From an uncultured Spartobacteria bacterium (lineage in GTDB: Bacteria > Verrucomicrobiota > Verrucomicrobiia > Chthoniobacterales > Chthoniobacteraceae): DNA of 38,175 bases. Location: contig CAIWVL010000096.1 of assembly GCA_903916085.1 (NCBI GenBank), forward strand, positions 1 to 38,175. Direction: 5' to 3'. The first letter of the stretch is position 1. Every line of letters starts with the position of its first letter. This document shows positions 1-7,770 of the stretch, piece after piece. A program made the position numbers and the translations under genes. A model generated the notes under the pieces. That model saw nothing but the letters and a program-made list of their open reading frames with translations. It had not been told where the DNA came from and did no database searches.

Positions 1-765
1 AAACGGGCGCATCTCGACGAACGCACGCTCCACGATTTCGAAACGCGAGCAGGAATGTCGCCGCAGGACTTTATTGGACACCTTCGTGAAATGCCGGTGC
101 ACGAAATCGCGGCTTGGTTTACCCTAAACCCGGATCTTGGCGAAATCCTCGACCGCAAGAAGGCGAGTCGCGGAAATCCAGTTTATATCGCGCATCATCA
201 GGATAGTTTTGTGGTGGCCGAACACGGTTACGGGACATCGGAAAAACCGGAGGATTACCTTGATGAATTTGCCGAGTTTATCCGTACAAAAACCCAGAGT
301 AACGAGTTGCCTGCGCTGATCACCGTGCTGACGCGCCCGCGTGAGCTGACGCGCCAACAGTTGCGCGAGCTTTTACTGGAACTCGATCGGGCCGGTTTTT
401 CGGAGGTGAACCTCGCCACCGCGTGGAAGGCGATGACGAATCAGGAGATCGCCGCCCGCATTATCGGTTACATTCGCAAAGCGGCGTTGGGTGATCCGCT
501 GGTGCCGTTCGAGCAACGGGTCGACGCTGCGCTTCAGACGTTGCTCGCATCCAAACCCTGGACCACGCCACAACGCGACTGGCTCAAGAAACTCGCCGCC
601 CAAACCAAAGCCAACCTGCTCGTGGATCTCTCCGCAATCGACGATCCCGCGCTCCTTTTCAAACGCGAAGGCGGCGGGTTCCAGCGGCTCAACAAACTCT
701 TCGACGGTCAGCTCACCCAAGTCGTGATGCAATTTAACGAAACCGTCTGGCAACAACTCGCCTGA
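1..765 (+). CDS. hsdR: Type I restriction enzyme R subunit, C-terminal part (5' truncated by window edge)
   Basis: Reading frame is open from base 1 (KRAHLDERTLHDFETRAGMSPQDF...). C-terminal sequence is HsdR-like and hsdM/hsdS follow directly. Confidence 0.85.
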   Translation, partial: KRAHLDERTLHDFETRAGMSPQDFIGHLREMPVHEIAAWFTLNPDLGEILDRKKASRGNPVYIAHHQDSFVVAEHGYGTSEKPEDYLDEFAEFIRTKTQSNELPALITVLTRPRELTRQQLRELLLELDRAGFSEVNLATAWKAMTNQEIAARIIGYIRKAALGDPLVPFEQRVDAALQTLLASKPWTTPQRDWLKKLAAQTKANLLVDLSAIDDPALLFKREGGGFQRLNKLFDGQLTQVVMQFNETVWQQLA

Positions 766-804
766 GTACCGTCGCTTTTTCCTCCCTTTATTTTCCTTTT
801 TTCA

Positions 805-2250
805 ATGACCCACGACATCGTCGCCAAACTCTGGAACCTCTGTAACGTCCTCAAAGACGACGGCGTGACCTATCACCAATACGTCACCGAACTCACCTAT
901 TTGCTGTTTCTCAAAATGGCGCAGGAAACCGGCACCGAGGACCAGCTCCCGCCCGGTTATCGCTGGGCCAATCTCGAAGCCAAAGCCGCTCCAGACCGGC
1001 TTCAGTTCTACAAGATGACGCTGGTTCACCTCGGCTCGAACGGGTCCCGGCTCGTGCAGGAGATCTTTGCGAGCGCGAGTTCCTTCATCAAAAAGCCGGC
1101 CACGTTATCGGCACTGGTCAGCGACATCGCAAAACTCGACTGGTATTCCGCCCGCAAAGAAGGCTTGGGCGACCTCTACGAAGGGCTGCTCGAAAAGAAC
1201 GCCAACGAAAAGAAATCGGGCGCCGGTCAATATTTCACCCCGCGCCAACTCATTGACAGCATGGTGACGGTGATGAAACCGACGCTCAACGACGTCATTC
1301 AGGATCCGGCGGCCGGGACCGGTGGCTTCCTGATTGCGGCAAATCATTACCTGCGTCAGCACCACGATTTCGACAGCCTGACCGAGGCGCAACAGAAGAA
1401 ATACCAGGCCCAGACGTTCTTTGGGATGGAACATGTGCAGGACACACACCGGCTCGCGATGATGAACCTGATGCTGCACGGCATCGATGGCGGGATTGAT
1501 TACGGGGACACACTTTCGGACGATGGGACCCGTTTGCCGAAGGCGACGTTGATGCTGACGAACCCGCCGTTTGGAACGAAAAAAGGCGGTGGTCTGCCGA
1601 CTCGGACGGACTTCACGTTTCCGACGAGCAACAAACAGTTCTGTTTTGTGCAACACATTTACCGTGGCCTTCAAGCCGGTGGGCGGGCGGCGGTGGTGTT
1701 GCCAGATAACGTGTTGTTTGAGAGTGGCGTGGGAAAAGACATCCGGCGCGACCTAATGGATAAGTGTAATCTGCACACGATTCTGCGGTTGCCGACGGGG
1801 ATTTTTTACGCGCAGGGCGTGAAGACCAATGTGTTGTTTTTCACGCGTGGCCAGAGTGAAAAGGGAAACACGAAGGAGGTTTGGGTGTACGATTTGCGGG
1901 CAAACATGCCGCAATTTGGCAAACGGACACCGCTCACTCGGGCGCATTTTGCGGACTTTGACGCGGCGTTTGGGGCCGATCCGTTGGGCGGGCCGGAAGC
2001 GTTGGCGCAACGTGTGGACACTGGGGAGACGGGACGTTTTCGGAAGTTCACGCGGGAATGGATTGCGGAACGGGACGACAGTCTGGACATCGCGTGGCTG
2101 AAGGATGAGAACGCGGAATCGAGTGCGGATTTGCCGGAACCGGCGGTGTTGGCGAACAGTGCGCTCGTGGAGTTGGAGGCGATGATGGAGGATTTGCGCG
2201 GGATTTTGGCGGAACTGGGCGAGGACGAGGCCGCGGAGGTGCTGGAATGA
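805..2250 (+). CDS. hsdM: Type I restriction-modification system M subunit (N6-adenine methyltransferase)
   Basis: N-terminal HsdM region; SAM-binding 'DPAAGTGGFLIAA'; catalytic 'NPPFGTK'; 'GAGQYFTPRQLI'. Confidence 0.97.
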   Translation: MTHDIVAKLWNLCNVLKDDGVTYHQYVTELTYLLFLKMAQETGTEDQLPPGYRWANLEAKAAPDRLQFYKMTLVHLGSNGSRLVQEIFASASSFIKKPATLSALVSDIAKLDWYSARKEGLGDLYEGLLEKNANEKKSGAGQYFTPRQLIDSMVTVMKPTLNDVIQDPAAGTGGFLIAANHYLRQHHDFDSLTEAQQKKYQAQTFFGMEHVQDTHRLAMMNLMLHGIDGGIDYGDTLSDDGTRLPKATLMLTNPPFGTKKGGGLPTRTDFTFPTSNKQFCFVQHIYRGLQAGGRAAVVLPDNVLFESGVGKDIRRDLMDKCNLHTILRLPTGIFYAQGVKTNVLFFTRGQSEKGNTKEVWVYDLRANMPQFGKRTPLTRAHFADFDAAFGADPLGGPEALAQRVDTGETGRFRKFTREWIAERDDSLDIAWLKDENAESSADLPEPAVLANSALVELEAMMEDLRGILAELGEDEAAEVLE

Positions 2251-3563
2251 GCGAGCTACCGGAAGGATGGGCGGAGGTGAGTTTTACTGATGTTTTTGAC
2301 ATTCAGGGAGGAACCCAACCGCCTAAGAGTACATTTGTTTATGAGGCAACCGATGGCTATGTTCAGCTATTACAAATTCGAGACTTTGGCGAAAAGCCCG
2401 TGCCTACCTTTATCCCAGATGCAAAGGGATTAAAGAAGTGTACAGAGGACGACGTTCTTATCGCAAGATATGGAGCTTCATTAGGTCGTATCCTAACGGG
2501 CCATAAAGGAGCTTATAATGTAGCAATGGCAAAGGTGGTTATTCCACCCCAGGTTGATCGAGGGTTTACATATTACCTTCTTAAATCTGATGCATTTCAG
2601 GCGCCATTAAAGCTGGTGTCGCGTTCTGCGCAAAACGGATTTAACCGAGAAGACTTGGCCGGATTTCAACTTCCGCTTGCGCCATATGCGGAGCAGAAGC
2701 GGATCGCAGGGAAGTTGGAGGTGTTGCTTGGGCGAGTGGACGGGTGTCGGGAGCGGCTGGAAGCGGTGGGCGGGATCCTGAAGCGGTTCCGTCAATCGGT
2801 GCTTGCGGCGGCGACGAGTGGGCGGCTCACGGAAGACTGGCGGGAGGCGAACGGCGGTGGGGAGGAGTGGAGGGAGGATTATATAGAGGCCGTAGCTCAA
2901 GTTGGTACGGGATCGACACCGCTCCGCTCAAATTCATTGTTTTTTGCCAATAATGGAACTCCCTGGATTACAAGTGCTGCTACTTCCCAGCGAACTGTAA
3001 TGAAGGCTGAAGAGTTTGTTACTGATGCGGCTATAACTGCGCATCGACTCAAAATTTATCCAATCGGGACGTTACTGGTTGCCATGTACGGGGAGGGTAA
3101 GACTCGTGGCCAAGTCACGGAATTGGGAATTGCCGCAACAATAAATCAAGCGTGCGCCGCGATTAACGTTAATGAGGCAATAGTGAGTAGGCTTTATGTG
3201 AGAATAAGCTTAGAAGCTAACTATCTTGAGATGAGGGAGCTGGCAGAAGGCGGAAATCAACCAAATTTGAACCTTACGAAAATTAAGGAGTTCCCTTTGA
3301 ATCTCCCCCCACTTGCTGAACAACAGGAGATTGTCCGGCGAGTGGAGACGTTATTTGCGTTGGCGGACCAGCTGGAAGCGCGGTTAAGCGAGGTGCGGAC
3401 GACGGTAGAACGGCTGACGCCGGCGTTGTTGGCGAAGGCGTTTCGCGGGGAATTGGTGGCGCAGGATCCGACGGACGAACCGGCGAGTGCGTTGCTGGAA
3501 CGCTTGCGGGCGGGCGGCGTGGACGGTACAAAAGGACGTCGAGGGACGAGGAAGCGGAGGTAG
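2247..3563 (+). CDS. hsdS: Type I restriction-modification system specificity subunit S
   Basis: Two TRD-like halves each followed by a conserved helical spacer (EQKRIAGKLEVLLGRVD..., EQQEIVRRVETLFALADQLEARL...); ATGA overlap with hsdM. Confidence 0.95.
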   Translation: MSELPEGWAEVSFTDVFDIQGGTQPPKSTFVYEATDGYVQLLQIRDFGEKPVPTFIPDAKGLKKCTEDDVLIARYGASLGRILTGHKGAYNVAMAKVVIPPQVDRGFTYYLLKSDAFQAPLKLVSRSAQNGFNREDLAGFQLPLAPYAEQKRIAGKLEVLLGRVDGCRERLEAVGGILKRFRQSVLAAATSGRLTEDWREANGGGEEWREDYIEAVAQVGTGSTPLRSNSLFFANNGTPWITSAATSQRTVMKAEEFVTDAAITAHRLKIYPIGTLLVAMYGEGKTRGQVTELGIAATINQACAAINVNEAIVSRLYVRISLEANYLEMRELAEGGNQPNLNLTKIKEFPLNLPPLAEQQEIVRRVETLFALADQLEARLSEVRTTVERLTPALLAKAFRGELVAQDPTDEPASALLERLRAGGVDGTKGRRGTRKRR

Positions 3564-3582
3564 GGAAAGCGAAGCTGCAAAC

Positions 3583-4968
3583 ATGAAGATCACGATCAAA
3601 AACTTAGGCCCACTGAGGCAGGCAGAGTTTTCGCTGGGCGACCTGACGATTATTTGTGGGCAGAACAATACGGGGAAGACCTACGCGACGTATGCGCTAT
3701 TTGGTTTTTTGCAGACATGGAGAGACATGCTTTCCATTTCGATTTCAGAGGTAGTTGTTGACCGTCTTCTTACCGAAGGGAGTACATCCGTTGATGTAGG
3801 TTCTATTCTCACAGACGCTTCGAAAATCTTAGAGTTCGGATGTCAGATGTATTCGTCCAGGCTGCCTTCGGTTTTTGCGGCTGCGCCTGAGCGGTTCAAG
3901 GATTCCGAATTTTCAGTATCAGTGAATCTTGAACAGGATTTGCTGAATGAAAAATACGAACACCGAATAAAATCGGCGACAACAGATCTATTTACATTAA
4001 GTAAGCAGATCGACAGCCCGCTCCTTCAAGTTACGCTTCTTGTAAGTAAAGGACGGATTCAGATTCCCAAAGATGCAATATCCAGGGTTATTACAGACGC
4101 ATTAAAAGAGATTGTTTTTGGAAAAATCTTTCCTCGTCCGTTTATCGCGAGTGCAGAAAGAACGGGAGCCGCTATTTTTCGTAAGGAATTGAATTTTGCA
4201 AAGAACCGAATTCTTGAAGAATTAGGTCAAAAAAGCAAAAGCATCGATCCCTTTGATTTATTGACGAAGGCATTTGATGATTATGCGTTGCCTGTAAAAG
4301 TAAACGTCGATTTTACGCGGGATATTGAATCGATTGCAAAACAGAGCAGTTTTATTGCCGTGGAACATCCGGGCATACTCGGAGATTTCGCAGATATCAT
4401 CGGCGGAGAATATACGGTTACCCGAAATGATGAGCTCTACTACGTCCCCAAAGGCAAGAAGATTAAGCTAAGCATGGACGAAAGTTCGAGTGCTGTTCGA
4501 TCCTTGCTGGATATTGGATTTTATCTGCGAAATGTCGCCCAGCGTGGGGACTTATTAATGGTGGATGAACCGGAGTTAAACCTTCATCCCGAGAATCAGC
4601 GGCGTGTTGCGAGACTTTTTGCCCGTCTTGTACACCTCGGAATCAAGGTGTTTATCACGACACATAGCGATTACATTATTAAAGAGCTAAATACACTGAT
4701 AATGTTGCACCAAGATAAGCCGCATCTCAAGGCGATCGCGGAACGTGAAGGATACCGTCGTGAAGAGTTATTGGAAGCGTCTGGAATTAAAGTTTATATC
4801 GCAGAAGAAGCTCCGGTAATGGTTGATGGTGGCAAACGAAAAATTCGCTGTCAGACGCTGACTCCTGCTGATATTCAGCCCGATGTAGGTATCGAAGCTC
4901 GAAGTTTTGATAGCACTATCGAAAAGATGAATCAGATTCAGGAAGAAATAATCTGGGCAGACCGTTAA
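3583..4968 (+). CDS. AAA-family ATPase (ABC/OLD-like), type I RM-embedded; start set to internal ATG at 3583
   Basis: Walker A 'GQNNTGKT', ABC-like 'LSMDESSSAVRSLL', Walker B 'LLMVDEPELNLHPENQ', 'ITTHSDYIIKELN'. The 3487 start lies inside hsdS, so MKITIKNLGPLRQAEF at 3583 is preferred. Confidence 0.9.
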   Translation: MKITIKNLGPLRQAEFSLGDLTIICGQNNTGKTYATYALFGFLQTWRDMLSISISEVVVDRLLTEGSTSVDVGSILTDASKILEFGCQMYSSRLPSVFAAAPERFKDSEFSVSVNLEQDLLNEKYEHRIKSATTDLFTLSKQIDSPLLQVTLLVSKGRIQIPKDAISRVITDALKEIVFGKIFPRPFIASAERTGAAIFRKELNFAKNRILEELGQKSKSIDPFDLLTKAFDDYALPVKVNVDFTRDIESIAKQSSFIAVEHPGILGDFADIIGGEYTVTRNDELYYVPKGKKIKLSMDESSSAVRSLLDIGFYLRNVAQRGDLLMVDEPELNLHPENQRRVARLFARLVHLGIKVFITTHSDYIIKELNTLIMLHQDKPHLKAIAEREGYRREELLEASGIKVYIAEEAPVMVDGGKRKIRCQTLTPADIQPDVGIEARSFDSTIEKMNQIQEEIIWADR

Positions 4969-4970
4969 AT

Positions 4971-5528
4971 ATGTCTGACCTCGATATTCTTCGCGAAATG
5001 ATTGCGGATAGCGCAATTATTCCTCCCACCGTCCAATATGGGAAGGGAGTGGTTGTCTTGGATGAGCCGGGAGCCCCGGACTCTTCGGTCAAAATTTCCG
5101 ATCTCCCTCATGAGTGTATTGTAATCAAGGCTGATAAATTTAAGTCGCCTGACACGATCTTCACGGAGCAAAGAGGGGCGCGCAAGAGAGCTGACTACAT
5201 TGTAATTGCGGAGGTTAATTCGGAAACCGTGGTTATCTATATTGAATTAAAAAGAAATAAGGGGCGTGCCTTTGAGGTCTCCCAACAATTGGCGGGAGCT
5301 AAGTGCTTTATTTCTTACTGTACCGAAGTGGGGCGACTATTTTGGCAAGAGCTAGATTTTCTTAAAAGGGCGAAGCACCGTTTTGTAAGTGTCGCTCATA
5401 CGAGTCCGTCAAAACAACCGACCCGAATCGAGCGGTCAGCGGTTCTCCACGATAGTCCGGAGAGGCCACTCAAAGTTTCTTGGGCGCGTAATCTTTGGTT
5501 TAATCATTTGGCCAGCGTAAACGGATAG
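4971..5528 (+). CDS. Small protein with putative PD-(D/E)XK nuclease signature, partner of upstream ATPase
   Basis: 'RADYIVIAEVNSETVVIYIELKRNKG...SQQLAGAK' fits D-x16-E-x-K plus downstream Q; ATG lies 2 bp after the ATPase stop codon. Confidence 0.7.
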   Translation: MSDLDILREMIADSAIIPPTVQYGKGVVVLDEPGAPDSSVKISDLPHECIVIKADKFKSPDTIFTEQRGARKRADYIVIAEVNSETVVIYIELKRNKGRAFEVSQQLAGAKCFISYCTEVGRLFWQELDFLKRAKHRFVSVAHTSPSKQPTRIERSAVLHDSPERPLKVSWARNLWFNHLASVNG

Positions 5529-5554
5529 CCAGTTTATATAAGGCCTTTTCTTTT

Positions 5555-5635
5555 GGTTGGACCAACCGGTCTTGAGGCGAGGATGCCTGGACGTTTTTCA
5601 GGAAAAATCACTGGACAAAAAATCGGACATTCCGA
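5555..5635. promoter_or_regulatory. Two short dyads upstream of the Fic gene (candidate operators)
   Basis: GGTTGGACCAACC (5555-5567) and TCGGACATTCCGA (5623-5635), both perfect inverted repeats; GGACATT recurs at 5690-5696 next to the start codon. Confidence 0.35.
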
Positions 5636-5697
5636 TTGTTCTATTTCTCTAATTAGCTTTCATTGAGCTTTTAGCGCTTCAAAAAATTGGGACATTT

Positions 5698-6876
5698 ATG
5701 CGGAAATTTGAGCAATCTCATCCTTGGATCACCTTCCGTTGCGATTTAAGCCGGGCCGGTGCCGACCTTTGGTTACTTCTGGGGGAAGCCGCTTCGAAGT
5801 GTGAACATATCTCGCGTGTCCCGTTGCGTCCGGCTACCGCCGAGCGACTGCATCAACTCTATTTAGCCAAAGGAGCGGCTGCGACGACCGCCATCGAGGG
5901 GAACACGCTTTCCGAAGAGGACGTGCTGAAGGCAGTCGAAGGCACACTTGAGGTGCCGCCATCGAAGGAATACCTGAAGCAGGAGGTGCTGAACATCATC
6001 GCAGCCTGTAACGGCATCACGAAGCAACTGACCACGGGAACGCTCCCCGATTTATCGGTGGACGTTATGGTGGGTTACAATCGGCAGATTCTGGAGCAAC
6101 TGGCGCTCAAGGATAACGTGAACCCAGGAGAACTTCGGACGCATTCGGTGGTAGTTGGGAATGTTTATCGCGGTGCTCCAGCCGAGGATCGTCCTTACCT
6201 GATGCAGCGGCTCAGTGAATGGCTAGGTGGTCCTGAGTTTCAGGCTCCCGAGAACGCCGCAGTCGGGACTGAAACGGTTTATGCGATCCTAAAGGCGATT
6301 GTGGCGCATCTTTACTTAGCGTGGATTCATCCCTTCGGAGACGGGAATGGTCGAACGGCCCGGTTGTTAGAGTTCCATATCTTACTCGCTGCGGGGGTGC
6401 CTTCCCCGGCGGCGCATCTGTTCAGCAATTTCTACAACCAAACCAGAGCCGAGTATTACCGCCAACTGGATCAGGCCAGTAAATCAGGCGGAGAACTTTT
6501 GCCGTTTATCCGGTATGCCGTACGGGGGTTCGTGGATGGTCTCAGAGAGCAGTTAGAAACGATCTGGCACCAGCAATGGGACGTGGCGTGGCAGAATTTC
6601 GTACATGAGAAGTTCCAGAACAAAAACAGCCAGTCCGACGCGCGTCAGCGACAACTGGCGCTAGACCTCGGAGAGAAGGAGGAATGGGTGGACGTTGGAG
6701 CTGTTACGGAACTTACCACGCGGCTTGCAAAAGCGTACGGGAGCAAAACGCTGAAGACTGCACAGCGGGATTTGAATGTGCTTGTAGAGATGGGACTGGT
6801 GACCAAAGAGGGCCGTAGGTTCCGGGCACGTAGAGAGGTTATTTTGGCGTTTTTGCCACTCCGAAAACGAGTGTAA
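5698..6876 (+). CDS. Fic-family protein (putative AMPylase) with N-terminal inhibitory motif and C-terminal winged-helix-like region
   Basis: Catalytic 'HPFGDGNGRTAR'; upstream 'TTAIEGN' matches the (S/T)xxxE(G/N) inhibitory motif. Confidence 0.95.
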   Translation: MRKFEQSHPWITFRCDLSRAGADLWLLLGEAASKCEHISRVPLRPATAERLHQLYLAKGAAATTAIEGNTLSEEDVLKAVEGTLEVPPSKEYLKQEVLNIIAACNGITKQLTTGTLPDLSVDVMVGYNRQILEQLALKDNVNPGELRTHSVVVGNVYRGAPAEDRPYLMQRLSEWLGGPEFQAPENAAVGTETVYAILKAIVAHLYLAWIHPFGDGNGRTARLLEFHILLAAGVPSPAAHLFSNFYNQTRAEYYRQLDQASKSGGELLPFIRYAVRGFVDGLREQLETIWHQQWDVAWQNFVHEKFQNKNSQSDARQRQLALDLGEKEEWVDVGAVTELTTRLAKAYGSKTLKTAQRDLNVLVEMGLVTKEGRRFRARREVILAFLPLRKRV

Positions 6877-7255
6877 CGCTTTGGGATTGGTTTGCTTGAT
6901 CACTCCGCCAACAAGACGGTGCTGCGCTAATGTCCGAATCTCGTAGGCTTTGAACAAAGGTTGGGGCCTAACTTCGTTAAATACGTACTTTCCGGAGTGT
7001 GAGCATGGCCGCTGCGTCTGATCAGGCGCGCCCAGTGGAGGAGATCTGTTCAGGGCCGGACGTATCCGCAATTTCAACGAAAAGGGCGTCTAACGGTCCT
7101 CGGGATTCGGGCGGGAGGCTTTCAAATCGTGCCAAAAATGAGCGCGAAAATCGCTGATTTGACGTCCTCGGATGGAGCGGGACGGTGGCGGAGCATGTAC
7201 TACTGGGAGTACTGCCAGAGCCCCATTTTGGATACAAGTTGTTCATTTATAGAGA

Positions 7256-7616
7256 GGTGGAGGCGAGGGGAGTTGAACCCCTGTCCTGAAGGCCTTCGTC
7301 ACAAACTTCTACATGCTTAGCCTCGCTAATAATTTAAGAGAGAAGCCGCCAGCGGGCGGGCAACTTTTCCCCGGTCGTCCACGGTCGATCTCACCCCCAG
7401 AAGCGGTCGCTCCCCCCAAGGGCCAGCCTGCTGTCGTCGTCTCCATGCCTAGCAGGCGTTGGCACAGAAACGATGCCGCTTAATTAAGCAGCAAGAGCCA
7501 GATCTTCGTAATCGTTGGCGTTTATTTTTTTTGCCCAGAGATTTTAACGAGGCCAACCAGGCTTCCTCGGCATGCCGTCTGTGTCTCCAACTTTCAGTCG
7601 AAACCAGTACGCCCCC
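7256..7616 (-). ncRNA. ssrA: tmRNA (transfer-messenger RNA)
   Basis: Minus strand begins GGGGGCGTACTGGTTTCGACTG and ends GGACAGGGGTTCAACTCCCCTCGCCTCCACC; 7-bp acceptor stem GGGGGCG/CGCCUCC; internal tag ORF (7484-7534) GCAAAAAAAATAAACGCCAACGATTACGAAGATCTGGCTCTTGCTGCTTAA = AKKINANDYEDLALAA*. Confidence 0.95.
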
Positions 7617-7770
7617 ATTTCATTGAAGCTACTTGCGTAGCCCCCACTATTGGGTGACAGAAACTTAACACCAGAAAGCTGGAGAGCAAGGGGGCTCGTG
7701 CCTTTTTTTAACAAAATACGACCTCCCCTCGCCCACTATACTACCTCAGCCCTGGCCGCTGCCTGTCCCC

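Noticed and set aside
1105-1674. 189-aa minus-strand ORF
   Set aside because: Antisense to hsdM catalytic region; no recognisable domain.
3487-3582. N-terminal extension of the AAA ATPase ORF
   Set aside because: Overlaps the hsdS C-terminus in another frame; MKITIKNLGPLRQAEF at 3583 is a typical family start.
3583-5528. Assignment to PARIS, Gabija or Septu
   Set aside because: No visible TOPRIM/DUF4435, UvrD-like helicase or HNH motif in the partner protein; kept as unassigned pair.
7628-7641. GCTAC-GCAA-GTAGC hairpin just upstream of tmRNA 5' end (minus strand)
   Set aside because: Short GNRA hairpin may be part of the precursor leader, but too small to call a feature without transcript data.
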